Shown here: positions 46,255 to 56,700 of the stretch, one piece after another
Position numbering within the stretch: position 1 is the stretch's first letter
Layout of the letters: each line of letters starts with the position of its first letter
Assembly (NCBI RefSeq): GCF_016714285.1
Contig: NZ_JADJNN010000008.1
Span: 62,001-126,000 of the forward strand
Source: Nannocystis sp.
GTDB taxonomy: Bacteria > Myxococcota_A > Polyangia > Nannocystales > Nannocystaceae
Length of the DNA stretch: 64,000 bases
Direction: 5' to 3'
Translations under genes and position numbers: made by a program
Notes under the pieces: model-generated
The model's database searches: none
Seen by the model: the letters and a program-made list of their open reading frames with translations, nothing else
What the model was told of the DNA's origin: nothing

Positions 46255-48834
46255 ATGAGTCCCGACATGCACGGATCGCTGCTGCACCTCGGCTGGCCGC
46301 TGCTGTGCGTGCGCCTCGCGGAGGGGCTGCGCTCGCCGATGGCGCTGGCCCGGCTCGAGGCGGAGCTCGAGGGCGCGAACGGGGGGCTGCTGTCCGCGGC
46401 TGAGTATGCGGGCAGTGTGGCGGGCCGCAGCGCCGACGCGGACGCTGTTTCGCTGCGGCTGCGGGAGCAGGACGGGCTCGCGGCGATGCTCGCCGTGCAG
46501 GCGACGGATGGGGGATCCCCGGGGCTCGGCGAGGCGTTGGCGCAGACGAGCGATCTCCTCGAGGTCGCGCCGAGGGCGACGCGTGGGCTGATGCTCGAGG
46601 TGAGCGAGCTGTACGCGGTGTTGCAGCAGCTGCGGGCGGCGGCGGTGTGCGTCGACCTTCACGCGGCGGCGCGTGAGGAGCGGGGCTACGCGAGCGAGCC
46701 GGGGGTCGCGGCGATCGGGCTGCGGGTCGCGGCGCTGCGGGTGCATCGCGAGTTGATGGCGACGCTCGGGCGATCGCTGGGGCCCGAGGGGCCGGACGGG
46801 GCGCCGGCGGTGGTCGACGGGGCCAGCCCGACGCTGGCGCGTGCGCGCGGGCGGGTGCGGGAGCTGCGGGTGCAGATCGCCAAGGTGGCGCAGCGGCTGA
46901 TGAAGCAGCCGGGCATCGCGGAGGCGCTGCAGGACAGCTTCTACACCGAACGCGAGGGGCGGCTGGTGCTGCCGGTGCGGGCCGACGCGTTCTCGCGGCG
47001 CGGCGCGGTGGCGGGGATCATTCATGACTCGAGCGCGTCGGGGCAGACCTTGTATGTCGAACCGGCGGCGCTGATGGAGGAGAACAACGCGCTGCGCGAG
47101 GCCCAGCTGGCGGCGGCGGCCGAGGAGCGCAAGGTGCTGGAGCAGCTGAGCCGGCTGGTGCACGCGGCGGCGGGGTCGTTGCGGGACAATCAGGAGCAGC
47201 TGATCGCGATCGACGCGGTGCAGGCGCGGCTGCGGCTGGCGGAGCGCTACGCCGGGGTGGCGCCGCGGGTGGGCGAGGATGTCCCGGAGGACAGGCGAGG
47301 GGTGTTCTGGTTGCCGCAGGCGCGGCACCCCCTGATGTTGCTTGCGGGCGTGGAGGTGGTGGCCAACGAGCTGCTGCTCACGGTGGGGGCGGCGCTGGTG
47401 ATCAGCGGGCCGAACGCGGGCGGGAAGACGGTGGCGCTGAAGACGTTGGGGATCTGTTGTCTGATGGCGCAGGCGGGCCTGCGGCTGCCGACGAAGGGGG
47501 CGGCCTGCGTGCCGCTGGTGCGGCGGATCGTGACGGATGTCGGGGATGACCAGTCGATCGCGGCGAACCTGAGCACCTTCTCGGCGCACATGCGGCACGT
47601 GTGCGAGGCGCTGGACTCGGCGGCGAGCGACGGGGCGGGGACGCTGGTGCTGCTCGATGAGGTGGCGGTCGGGACGGAGCCGGAGCAGGGGGCGGCGCTG
47701 GCGGAGTCGATCTTGCTCGACCTGACGCAGCACGGGGCGACGGTGGTGACGACGACGCACTACGAGCGGCTGAAGCTGCTGGCGGTGGCGCACCCGGGGC
47801 GCTTCGTGAACGCGTCGGTGGGCTTCGACCTGGCGGCGATGCGGCCGACCTTTCGCCTGCTGCTCGGGGTGCCGGGGCCGTCGAGCGCGCTGACGGTGGC
47901 GCGCCGGCTGGGGCTGCCGGAGCGGGTGCTGGTGCACGCGGCGTCGCTGCTGGACGACGAGCGCCTGCAGGTGGACGCGCTGCTGCAACAGGTGGTGAGC
48001 GAGCGCGACGCGTTGATCACGGCGCGGGCGGACGTGGAGAAGGAGCGCAGGTCGCTGGCGGATCGCGGGCGCGAGGTGGCGCGCAGGGAGGCGGCGCTGC
48101 TCGAGCAGAGCAAGAGCCGCAAGCAAAAGGCGTACGAGCAGGCCGCGGGCGAGCTGCGGGCGCTGCACGGGGAATTGACGGAGCAGCGCAAGGCGCTGCG
48201 CAAGGCGCAGAAGGGCGGCGAGCTGCCCGCGGTGGCGGCGACGGCGGAGCAGTTGACGGCGCGGGTGAGCGAGGCGCGGGCCCAGCTGGCGGAGCAGCGG
48301 GAGCCGGTGGCGCCGGTGCCGGGGCGACCGCCGAGGCAGCTGCAACCCGGCGACAGGGTGCGGCTGGCGACGCTGGGCAGCGAGGGCGAGGTGGTGTCGG
48401 TGAAGGGGGAGAAGGTGGTGGTGCAGCTCGGGACGGTGCGCACGACGGTGGCGCTGGCCGACCTGCGGGCGACGAAGGAGCCAGCGCGGGTGAAGGTGAA
48501 GTCGCAGGCGGCGGCGCCGATGAAGCAGTGGGACAGCTCGGAGGCGGCGAAGCACTTCGGGGCGGAGGCGCTGGCGGTGGTGCCGGGGATCGACAACAGC
48601 GTGGATGTCCGTGGAGAGCGGGCCGAGGACGCGCTGCGGATGATGGAGCTGATGCTCGACGAGGCGATGCGTCGCGATCGTGAGGTCGTGGTGATCATCC
48701 ACGGGCACGGATCGGGGGCGCTGAAGAAGGCGGTGCGCGAGCAGCTCGCGGCGCTGGCCTTCGTCCGCAAGTCGCGGCCAGGGCTGCCGGTGGAGGGCGG
48801 CGAGGGGGTGACGGTGGCGTGGCTCGGGCTGTGA
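46255..48834 (+). CDS. mutS2: MutS2 family ATPase/endonuclease
   Basis: An 859-residue MutS2. The N-terminal half is the clamp/lever helical core (REGRLVLPVRADAFSRRGAV, GIIHDSSASGQTLYVEP). The ABC ATPase follows (SGPNAGGKTVALKTLG Walker A, STFSAHM, VLLDEVAVGTEPEQG Walker B, TTHYERLKLLA). A coiled coil runs about residues 570-690, then a beta domain (GDRVRLATLGSEGEVVSVKG) and the Smr nuclease domain (DVRGERAEDALRMMELMLDEA, IIHGHGSGALKKAVREQL). MutS2 acts on branched DNA or on stalled collided ribosomes. In frame at about residue 343 it carries EDVPEDRRG, encoded by a palindromic element. Confidence 0.95.
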   Translation: MSPDMHGSLLHLGWPLLCVRLAEGLRSPMALARLEAELEGANGGLLSAAEYAGSVAGRSADADAVSLRLREQDGLAAMLAVQATDGGSPGLGEALAQTSDLLEVAPRATRGLMLEVSELYAVLQQLRAAAVCVDLHAAAREERGYASEPGVAAIGLRVAALRVHRELMATLGRSLGPEGPDGAPAVVDGASPTLARARGRVRELRVQIAKVAQRLMKQPGIAEALQDSFYTEREGRLVLPVRADAFSRRGAVAGIIHDSSASGQTLYVEPAALMEENNALREAQLAAAAEERKVLEQLSRLVHAAAGSLRDNQEQLIAIDAVQARLRLAERYAGVAPRVGEDVPEDRRGVFWLPQARHPLMLLAGVEVVANELLLTVGAALVISGPNAGGKTVALKTLGICCLMAQAGLRLPTKGAACVPLVRRIVTDVGDDQSIAANLSTFSAHMRHVCEALDSAASDGAGTLVLLDEVAVGTEPEQGAALAESILLDLTQHGATVVTTTHYERLKLLAVAHPGRFVNASVGFDLAAMRPTFRLLLGVPGPSSALTVARRLGLPERVLVHAASLLDDERLQVDALLQQVVSERDALITARADVEKERRSLADRGREVARREAALLEQSKSRKQKAYEQAAGELRALHGELTEQRKALRKAQKGGELPAVAATAEQLTARVSEARAQLAEQREPVAPVPGRPPRQLQPGDRVRLATLGSEGEVVSVKGEKVVVQLGTVRTTVALADLRATKEPARVKVKSQAAAPMKQWDSSEAAKHFGAEALAVVPGIDNSVDVRGERAEDALRMMELMLDEAMRRDREVVVIIHGHGSGALKKAVREQLAALAFVRKSRPGLPVEGGEGVTVAWLGL
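47279..47294. repeat. Palindromic element in mutS2
   Basis: ATGTCCCGGAGGACAG, in frame, encodes Asp-Val-Pro-Glu-Asp-Arg just before the conserved RHPLM-type segment. Confidence 0.5.
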
Positions 48835-48862
48835 CGGGGTGACGGTGGCGCGCGGGCGGAGG

Positions 48863-48868
48863 TAGGAT
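48863..48868 (+). promoter_or_regulatory. -10-like TAGGAT, leaderless spacing
   Basis: TAGGAT lies 5 bases before the ATG at 48874 of the SppA-type gene. Confidence 0.35.
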
Positions 48869-48880
48869 GGGACATGTCCC
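48869..48880. repeat. GGGACATGTCCC palindrome over a start codon
   Basis: A perfect 12-base palindrome centred on the ATG of the SppA-type gene. Confidence 0.5.
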
Positions 48881-51552
48881 GAGGTTCAGGATGGGCGGCG
48901 CTGGTGGTGCTGACGCTGGCGAGCCCGGTGGTGGCTGCTCCGCCGCTGCTGCCAGGGGACGCGACCGGGGAGGGTCGCTCGCTGCTGCGGGACGTCGATC
49001 GCACGCGCACCAACGTGGCCGGGGAGGCGGACGCGGCGGCGGTGGTGGCCAATCCCGCGAACATGGGCTTCTTGAAGGCGATCGGCGGGGTGATCGAGGG
49101 GTCGTGGACGCGGGCGACGGCGCAGCGGCGCGGCAGCGGGGTCGGGGCCTTCGTGGCGCTGCCGCTGTCGCTCAAGCTGTTCGGGCGCAGCGTGGCGGAG
49201 AGTTTCTTGGCGCTCGGGATCGGGTACCAGCACCTGCGGCCGACCAGCGTGTGGTTCCCGCAGGGGCAGGTCGCGGCCTACGAGCTCGGCGGGCGGACTG
49301 CGGCGGATCTGCCGTATCACAAGGTGTCGCTGTCGGCGGCGCTGCCGTTGATGCGCTGGGCGCCGGGGCTGGCGCTCGGGCTGTCGTACAGTCGCTTGTG
49401 GTCGGCGCGTAACCTGGCGGCGGACGACCTGAACCAGGTCGATCTGGCGATCGGGTATCGGCCGCATCGGGTGGTCGCGGTGGGGCTGGTGGCGCGGGCG
49501 ATCAACATGCCGCGGGCGCACGGGGACGCGACGATCGTGCCGTCGCTGCCGGCGGTGGTCCAGCCCTTCGAGCTCGACCCGGAGCTGGCGCTGCGACCGA
49601 TCCGCGGGACGCGGGCGCTCGAGCTGGCGGTGGGGGCGAGGATCGTGCCAGTGCAGCCGGTGCTGGACCCGCGTTACGCGTTGCCGGTGCTCTCGCCGCG
49701 GGTGCGCGTGGAGGCGGGCGGGCGCGGGGTCCGGGTGTTCGCGGAGGGCGAGCGCTACGCGAGCGCGACGGCGTCGGGGTCCGCCGCGGGGCTGCGCTTC
49801 ATGACGGGGGTGGAGTTCGACCTGGCGAATGTCGGGCTGGCGGTGGCGCCTTCGTTCGGCAGCGGTGGTGGCGGGGCGGCGGGGGTGCAGGGCTTCGCGG
49901 GCAAGCTGCGGGTGTCGGCGGAGCGCTATGCGAGCCTGGCCGATCGGACAGGTGAGGCGCTGCGGGTGGACGTCGGCGCGTACGCGGGGGACCGCGGGAT
50001 GTTCCGCCTGGTCGAGCTCATCGATCGCCTGGGCGAGCAGCACGGGGCGCTGCTGCTGCTCGAGGTCGAGACGCTGCGCCTGGGCTACGCGCAGATCGAG
50101 GAGGTGCGCGAGGCGCTGCTGCGGCTGCGGGCGCGCGGCGGGCGGGTCGCGGTGTATCTGCGCGGCGGGGGGATCCGCGAGTACTTCCTGGCGAGCGCGG
50201 CGGAGCGGATCTTCAGCCACCCGAACTCGCGGCTGTCGATCGTCGGGCTGCGGGTGGAGGTGTTCTTCTTCGCCGATCTGCTGGCGAAGCTGGGGGCGCG
50301 GGCGGAGTTCGTGCGGGTGGCGGAGTACAAGTCGCGGCCGGAGCAGTTCGAGCTGCGCAGCAGCAGCGAGCCGTCGGCGACGCAGCGGCAGCTGCTGGTG
50401 ACGGACACGTGGAATCACCTCGTACGCCTGATCGGGCGCGGACGCGGGAAGACGGAGAAGCAGGTGGCGGACTGGGTCGACGCGGCGCCGCACGCCCCGG
50501 AGGGGGCGCTCGGGGTGGGGCTGGTCGACGAGCTGGCGTACGTCGACGAGCTCGAGGCGAGGCTCGGGAGCTGGCTCGGGCGGCGGGTGAAGCTGAAGGC
50601 GCCGGGCAAGCGACCGGCGCACGCGGAGGCGTACGGGCCGGGGCCGCAGGTGGCGGTGCTGCACATCGAGGGGACGATGAGCGACGGGGTGAGCCTCGAG
50701 ATCCCGATCGTCGGCAGCAAGCTCGCGGGGAGCGAGACGCTGGTGAAGCAGATCGACGCGCTGCGGGAGGATCGCCGGGTGAAGGCGGTGGTCGTGCGCA
50801 TCGACAGCCCGGGCGGGTCAGTGGCGGCGGCCGACGCGATGACGCGGGCGCTCGAGCGGACCGCGAAGGTGAAGCCGGTCGTGATCTCGATGGGCAACGT
50901 GGCGGCGTCGGGCGGCTACTACGTGGCGACGGCGGGGCAGTACATCTTCAGCGACGCGCTGACGCGGACGGGGAGCATCGGGATCTTTCGGCCGAAGGTC
51001 GACCTGTCGGGCACGCTGAAGCTGTTCGGCGTCGGTGTCGATGAGATCAGCGTGGGGGCGAAGGCGGGGCTGTACTCGTGGTGGAAGCCGTACACGCCGG
51101 AGGAGCGCGCGGCGGCCCAGAGCGGCATCGAGGCGCAGTACCAGATCTTCGTGCAGCGGGTCGCGCGGGCGCGGGCGATGGCGCCGGCGGAGGTCGACCG
51201 TGTGGCGCGCGGGCGGATCTGGAGCGGGGTGCGGGCGCAGGAGATCGGCCTCGTCGACGCGTACGGCGGCCTGCGCGAGGCGGTTTTGCACGCGCGGGCG
51301 CTGGCCAAGCTGGGGCCGACGGACGGCGAGCTGCGGCACTATCCGCGGCCGCCGAATCTGGTGGAGCAGATCGACGCGCTGTTCGGGCTGCGCCTGCCGT
51401 CGCCCCTGGGGCTGCGTGGCGGGTCCGTGGCTGGGGCGGAGCTCGTCGACGGCGCGCTGCTCTGGGTGCTGCGGCGTTTACCCGCGACCGTGTGGTGGAT
51501 GTCGGGACCGGAGCCGCTGGCGATGGCGGAGGAGGTCGTCACCCTGGAGTAA
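48874..51552 (+). CDS. Beta-barrel/SppA (S49) fusion protein 1
   Basis: An 892-residue protein with a signal peptide (to about residue 22). Residues 30-350 are beta-rich with alternating strands and ANPANMGFLKAIGG, reminiscent of FadL/PorV-type outer membrane proteins. The C-terminal 540 residues form a double-domain S49 signal peptide peptidase: AEYKSRPEQF holds the catalytic Lys486 and NVAASGGYYVATAG the nucleophile Ser679, the Lys/Ser dyad split over two repeats as in E. coli SppA. Classical SppA is anchored in the inner membrane without a barrel. Here the peptidase would sit at the outer membrane, probably on the periplasmic side. A paralogue lies at 58468-61110. Upstream is mutS2, 39 bases away. 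Confidence 0.83.
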   Translation: MSRGSGWAALVVLTLASPVVAAPPLLPGDATGEGRSLLRDVDRTRTNVAGEADAAAVVANPANMGFLKAIGGVIEGSWTRATAQRRGSGVGAFVALPLSLKLFGRSVAESFLALGIGYQHLRPTSVWFPQGQVAAYELGGRTAADLPYHKVSLSAALPLMRWAPGLALGLSYSRLWSARNLAADDLNQVDLAIGYRPHRVVAVGLVARAINMPRAHGDATIVPSLPAVVQPFELDPELALRPIRGTRALELAVGARIVPVQPVLDPRYALPVLSPRVRVEAGGRGVRVFAEGERYASATASGSAAGLRFMTGVEFDLANVGLAVAPSFGSGGGGAAGVQGFAGKLRVSAERYASLADRTGEALRVDVGAYAGDRGMFRLVELIDRLGEQHGALLLLEVETLRLGYAQIEEVREALLRLRARGGRVAVYLRGGGIREYFLASAAERIFSHPNSRLSIVGLRVEVFFFADLLAKLGARAEFVRVAEYKSRPEQFELRSSSEPSATQRQLLVTDTWNHLVRLIGRGRGKTEKQVADWVDAAPHAPEGALGVGLVDELAYVDELEARLGSWLGRRVKLKAPGKRPAHAEAYGPGPQVAVLHIEGTMSDGVSLEIPIVGSKLAGSETLVKQIDALREDRRVKAVVVRIDSPGGSVAAADAMTRALERTAKVKPVVISMGNVAASGGYYVATAGQYIFSDALTRTGSIGIFRPKVDLSGTLKLFGVGVDEISVGAKAGLYSWWKPYTPEERAAAQSGIEAQYQIFVQRVARARAMAPAEVDRVARGRIWSGVRAQEIGLVDAYGGLREAVLHARALAKLGPTDGELRHYPRPPNLVEQIDALFGLRLPSPLGLRGGSVAGAELVDGALLWVLRRLPATVWWMSGPEPLAMAEEVVTLE

Positions 51553-51577
51553 GCGACCCCCGCGCCTCGTTTTTCGG

Positions 51578-51599
51578 TACCCTCCAGCCACGCGGAGGT
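51578..51599 (+). promoter_or_regulatory. TACCCT hexamer and GGAGGT ribosome site
   Basis: TACCCT at 51578-51583, then GGAGGT at 51594-51599 before the ATG at 51604: a short but real leader, in contrast to the leaderless type. Confidence 0.4.
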
Positions 51600-51603
51600 T
51601 TTC

Positions 51604-52338
51604 ATGGCGCTCACGCCCGAACAGGAGTGGACCTTGGTGGGATGCGGGCTCGTGGCCCATGCCGATGAGATCCTCGATATCGGCGAGTGGGACGAGGTGC
51701 TCCGCTACGTCGGGTCGACCCTGAGCGAGGCGGACCAGCAGGTGTGGATGGAGATTCTCTCCGACCAGGATCAGCTGGAGCAGCGCTTCGGTGAGCTCAG
51801 GCCGCTGCCGGAGGGGAGCGGCGAGGAGTTGCTGCGGCGCTGCTGGCAGATGGCGCTGGCGGACGGGGTCGGGACGGACATCGAGGCGAGCGTGCACGAC
51901 CGCATCGCCCGGCGAGTCGGCGTGGACCTCGATGTGGTGGCGCGCTGGCGTGAGACCTGGACCCGGCAGGCGCACGCGCGCGCGGAGCTCACCGTGAGCC
52001 TGGCGGCGATGTTCGTGAACCTCGACGGGCACCTCGATTTTCACGAGGCGATTCACTTCGACAACCTGCTCGAGCGGCTGCCGATCCCGGTCGGGCGGCG
52101 GGTCGAGCTGTCGGAGCTGCTGCACTCGCCGCCGACCTTCGAGGCGCTGGTCGAGCGGCTGATGACGCTCGACACGGCCGAGCGCGTGCGCGCGCTGCAC
52201 TCGCTGGTGCCGCTGCTGCGGGCGAGCCGGCGCGGCGGCCGGGAGCGTGAGCTGTTCTTCTCGCTGTCGCGCAAGGTGCTGGGGAGCCAGCCCGGGGAGG
52301 TCGAGCGGCTGCTCGACCCCGACGCGGGCAACCAGTGA
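51604..52338 (+). CDS. TerB-like helical protein
   Basis: A 244-residue soluble protein, all-helical by composition. MALADGVGTDIEASVHDRIA and ELTVSLAAMFVNLDGHLDFHEA are two copies of the TerB/DjlA-like pattern (helix, acidic metal loop, helix). TerB-type domains bind metal and often take part in membrane-associated stress complexes; no tellurite cluster is present, so the name does not imply resistance. An excellent GGAGGT precedes the ATG. It stands alone between the SppA fusion and a nonamer repeat. Confidence 0.6.
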   Translation: MALTPEQEWTLVGCGLVAHADEILDIGEWDEVLRYVGSTLSEADQQVWMEILSDQDQLEQRFGELRPLPEGSGEELLRRCWQMALADGVGTDIEASVHDRIARRVGVDLDVVARWRETWTRQAHARAELTVSLAAMFVNLDGHLDFHEAIHFDNLLERLPIPVGRRVELSELLHSPPTFEALVERLMTLDTAERVRALHSLVPLLRASRRGGRERELFFSLSRKVLGSQPGEVERLLDPDAGNQ

Positions 52339-52350
52339 TGTCGGCGACGG

Positions 52351-52400
<50 letters not shown>

Positions 52401-52402
52401 GA

Positions 52403-53683
52403 TCAGGGACAGTCGGTGTCGACGTCGCGCTTGAAGGAGCGGCCGGTGGCGAACACCATGAGGCGCTGGTAGGCGGCGTAGGGGCCGTAGGCGTAGAGGT
52501 TGCCGCCGTTGATGAGGGTGGCGCCTGCTGGCTGCGGGCAGCCGTTGAGGCAGGTCCAGTTGCCGTTCTCGAAGATGGTGGGCCCGCCGATCGGGGGGTC
52601 GGCGGCCCAGAAGACCTGGTCGTGGACGACGATGCCGGTGCTCTCGGGGTTGATGCCGGGCTCGATGTCGAGGGTGCTGATGAAGCGGTCGCGGACGATG
52701 ACCTTGGCGAACTGCTCGCCCATCGGGACGGCGGTCAGCTCGGCCTCGCCGCTCCACTTGCCGGCGATGTAGATGCCCTGGCTCTGCTCCTGCAGCTGGG
52801 CGCGGCCGGTGTACAGATCGGTGGTGAGGTGGTCGGGGCCGGCGAGGCCGAGGTTGGGGCCGAGCAGGGCGTAGGTCATGCGCAGGCGGAAGGGCGCGGG
52901 GAACTCCTCGCCGAGCACGCCGAGGGTGTCCCACGGGAGCTGGCGCTCCCAGGTGTCGACGTGCATGACGAGCTGGCCGGGCTCGACCCAGAGGAAGCCC
53001 GTGGCGAGGGTGTCGACGCTGCAGTCGGCGGAGGTCTCGCGCCAGGTGAAATTGCCGTTGTCGTCGATGGTGAGGATCGAGTCGCCGGTGGTGTTGTCGG
53101 GGGCCCACTGGAGGCTCCAGGTGCCGATGAGGTCGACCTCCTGTACGCCGAAGATCTCGTCGCCAAAGGCGCCTGCCGGGGGGAAGGCGTCGACGTCGCC
53201 GGTGGTGCCGGTGCCGGTGTCGGTGTCGGTGCCCGTGCCCGTGTCCGTGCCCGTGCCGGTGTCGGTGCCGGTGCCGGTGCCGGTGCCGGTGCCGGTGTCG
53301 GTGTCGGTGCCCGTGGTGCTGGTGCTCAGCGTGGTGTCGGTGTCGATCGACGTGCTGCTGCTCGTGCTGGTGGTCGTGTCGGTGTAGCCGGTGGTCGGGT
53401 AGTAGCCCTCGTCGTAGCCGGTGTCATAGCCGGTGTCGGGGAAGGGGCCCTCGTCGGTGTAGCCGGTGGTCGGGTAGTAGCCCTCGTCCGTGTAGCAGTC
53501 GTAGTCGCTGCAATAGGGGCCCTCTTCGCTGTAGGGGCCGGTGTCGCTGTAGGTGTCCGTGCCGCAGAACTCGGCGCAGCCGTCGTCGTCGGCGATCTCG
53601 CCGTCGATGCAGCCGCTGGTGGTGAAGCTGAGGCCGACGAAGCCGGCGGCGATGCTGCGGGCGCGAGTGATGCGATAAGCCAT
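52403..53683 (-). CDS. Lipoprotein with Tyr/Thr/Gly/Asp low-complexity repeats
   Basis: A 426-residue lipoprotein (lipobox Thr-Ser-Gly-Cys, Cys25; GGAGGT 6 bases before the ATG). Residues 40-110 carry repeats such as DEGYYPTTGYTDEGPFPDTG; residues 110-165 are almost pure Thr/Gly/Asp, encoded by short DNA repeats (about 53200-53320) that may vary in number. The C-terminal 260 residues are a beta-rich domain (DLIGTWSLQWAPDNTTGDS, GNFTWRETSADCSVDT) resembling lipocalin-like 'how much of the compound' folds, but with no motif that I can name. Function unknown; probably surface-exposed. Confidence 0.72.
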   Translation of the reverse strand: MAYRITRARSIAAGFVGLSFTTSGCIDGEIADDDGCAEFCGTDTYSDTGPYSEEGPYCSDYDCYTDEGYYPTTGYTDEGPFPDTGYDTGYDEGYYPTTGYTDTTTSTSSSTSIDTDTTLSTSTTGTDTDTGTGTGTGTGTDTGTGTDTGTGTDTDTGTGTTGDVDAFPPAGAFGDEIFGVQEVDLIGTWSLQWAPDNTTGDSILTIDDNGNFTWRETSADCSVDTLATGFLWVEPGQLVMHVDTWERQLPWDTLGVLGEEFPAPFRLRMTYALLGPNLGLAGPDHLTTDLYTGRAQLQEQSQGIYIAGKWSGEAELTAVPMGEQFAKVIVRDRFISTLDIEPGINPESTGIVVHDQVFWAADPPIGGPTIFENGNWTCLNGCPQPAGATLINGGNLYAYGPYAAYQRLMVFATGRSFKRDVDTDCP

Positions 53684-53750
53684 GACGAGACCTCCAGACC
53701 AACACGGCGATACGCCGTCGGTCGATGATGTTCGCGGGCGGGCGGCCGCG

Positions 53751-56700
53751 TCAAGGTCCGGCGTCGCGCGCGGGGGTTGCGGTCTGCGGGGCCGCGTAGG
53801 GGAAGATGTCCGAAGCGCGCAGCTCGACCAGCTCGGCCTGCAGCAGCTGGCGCAGCGCGGCGAGGTCGATGCGCCGACGATCGGCGAGCACGCTGACGAT
53901 CGCGGGGGCGGTGAAGTGGTGCTGCAAAGCTTGCAGCTGCGGTGCGGCGAGCGACTGCAGGGTTGCGAGCTCCCAGGCACGCGGGTCGCCGGTCTCGCCG
54001 CGCTCGGCCCATACTTGGACCCAGTCGGGCACGCGTCGCGGGGGGATGCGGGTGGCGACCATCTCGCGGGTGAGGGCGACGCGGGCCGCGGCGATGCGAT
54101 CGTCGCCGGGATCGGGGGCACGCAGGATCTCGAGCAGGAGCGTGAGGGCCTCGCGGCTCTTGTCGGCCTGGGTGCCGAGGCGGCCGAGCAGGGCGGCGCC
54201 GTCGATGTCGCGGGCGCCGGCGATGAGCAGGCCGGAGGCGCTGTAGGCGAGGCCGCGGGCCTCGCGGATCTGCTGGAACACGAGGCCGCTCATGTCGCCG
54301 CCCAAGATCTGGTTGAGCAGGCGCGCCGCGGGGCGATCGCTGCGGGGCAGCGGCGGGCTGGCCAGGGCGACCTCGATCTGGGCCTGGGCCATGTCGCGGT
54401 GGAGGAAGAAAATTGTCGGGGTCGCGAGTGGACGCAGGGCTCGGGGCGGTCGCGGGGCGACGGGCTTGCCGGCGCTCGCGGGCAGGGCGGTCACCAACGC
54501 GTCGGCGATGCGGGGGCCGAAGTAGAGGTGATGACGCGAGCTGTCCGCGAGGACAGCCAGCTCGCGGGCGAGCTCGGGGCCGCGGGCCTGGCGGAGCTGG
54601 CGGTCGCCCGGGCGGGTGAGGATGTCGCTGGCGGGGCCGCGGCGGGCGTACTCGGCGAGGGCCTCGGCGAGCGCCTCGGGGTCGTCCTGCTCGTCGCGGC
54701 GGAGGCTGAGGGTGTTGGCGAGGAGGTCGCGGACGGTGTCGTCGTCGAAGCCGGGGCGGCGCAGCCAGGTGTCGAGGAGGGCGAGGCTCTGCTCGAGGTG
54801 CTCGTCGACGCCGGTGACGAAGATGCGGGTCTGGTCGGCGCCGCAGTCGGTGTCGATGGTGGTGCCGAGCTGGAACAGGCGGCGCTGGAGCGCCTCGGCG
54901 TCGAGGTCACCGGCGCCGGAGAGGGCGAGGAGGTCGAGGGCGTGGCCGAGGAGCGGGCGCTGGCGGGTGCCGAGCTCGAAGCGGAGGGTGAGGGAAAACA
55001 GGTCGCTGCGGCGGTTCTGGGCAGCGATCAGGGGGCCGGCGGGGGTGCTGCGGCGGGTGTAGTCGCGGCCTTCTTGCAGCCACACGGGGTCGGGGTCGGG
55101 GGCGGCCTCGGCGAGCAGCTCGGCGGCGAAGCGGCTGATGCGGGCGGGGTCGATCGGCACCGGGGTGATGACCGGCTTGGGCATCTTCGGCGGGTCGTGG
55201 CGGCCGCGCTTGCGCACGATCGCTACGTGGTCGGCGCCGAGGTAGGTGGCGGCGACGCGGAGGATGTCGCCGTGGGTGACGCGGGCCATGGCGGCGACGA
55301 AGCGGACGTGCTCGGGCCAGCTGCGGCGCTCGAGGTAGGCGTCGGCGATCCAGCTGACGCGGCCGTTGTTGGACTCGCGGGCCATCTGCTCGCGGATCTG
55401 CTCGTGGAGGACGATCGCGTCGATGTCGGCCTGGGTGAAGGCGCCGGCCTTGAGGTCGGTGATGACGGAGCGCAGGAGGCGTTCGACCTCGGCGTGGCTC
55501 TGGTCGTCGCGGGCGACGCCGGTGAGCGCGAAGTAGCCGCCGTCGACCAGCTGCTCGCCGTGGCCGTCGGCGTCGGGCAGCTCGCCCGAGAGCAGGAGGC
55601 GGACGTTGAGCAGGCCGCTGACGTCGTTGTCGACGAGCTCGGCGAGCACGGCGAGCGCGGGCTCGTCGGGGTGGCCGGCGGGGACGGTGCGCCAGGCGAG
55701 GGTGACCGACTGCTCGCCCTCGGCGGTGATGATGCGCTCGATGCGACCGACGGGGCCGTCGAGGGCGCCGGGCGGGGGTGGTGGGAGCTGTCCCGGAGAC
55801 CATGTCGCAAAGGCCAGCTCGAGGGCGGCGAGGGCGGCGGTGGGGTCGAGGTCGCCGGCGAGGATCAGGGCGGCGTTGTTGGGGAGGTACCAGCGTCGGT
55901 GGTAGGCGACCATCTCGGCGAGGGCGGGGTTACGCAGGTGCTCGGCGTCGCCGAGGATCGTCTGGGTGCCATAGGGGTGGCGCGGGAACAGGGCCAGGCG
56001 CAGGGCCTCGTCCATGCGGTCCTCGGGGGTGTCGAGGCTGATGTTCTTCTCCTCGTAGACGGCCTCGAGCTCGGGGAGGAACAGGCGGAAGGTGGGCGCG
56101 GCGAGGCGCTCGGCCTCGACGCGGGCCCACGCGGCGAGGCGCGCGGCCGGGAGGTCGGCCATGTAGACGGTGGTGTCGTCGGTCGTGAAGGCGTTGACGT
56201 CGAGGATGCCGAGGCCGGCGTAGAGGCGGTCGAGCTCGTTGGGGATCGCGGTGACGGCCGCGGACTGCGTGGCGGCGTCGATGTCGGCGAGGATCGCGGC
56301 GCGCTCGCCGGGCGTGGAGCGCGGGAGCCGATCGTAGAGGGCGGCGGTGCGGGCGAGGTGCGGCCGCTCGGCGTCGGCGTCGAGGGTGCCGAGCCTGGCG
56401 GTGCCCTTGAACATCATGTGCTCGAGGTAGTGGGCGAGGCCGGTCGAGTGGGCGGGGTCGTGGCGGCTGCCGGCTCGAATCGCGATCCAGGCGGAGATCC
56501 GGGGCTGCTCGCGGTCGACGCTGAGGTAGACGGTGAGGCCGTTGGACAGGCGGTGGATCGTGACGGCGAGAGGGTCGTCGGGGAGCGGGGTGGGGAGGGG
56601 GCGGGGCGTCGGGGGCGTAGGCGATCGCGGTGGGGCCGCCGGTGCGGGGGCGACGGGGGGGCGAGGAGGGAGGTGGCGGTGCTTTCGGTCATGTCGCTGG

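Noticed and set aside
51604..52338. A tellurite resistance system around the TerB-like gene
   Set aside because: No TerA, TerC, TerD or TerZ-like genes are in the window.
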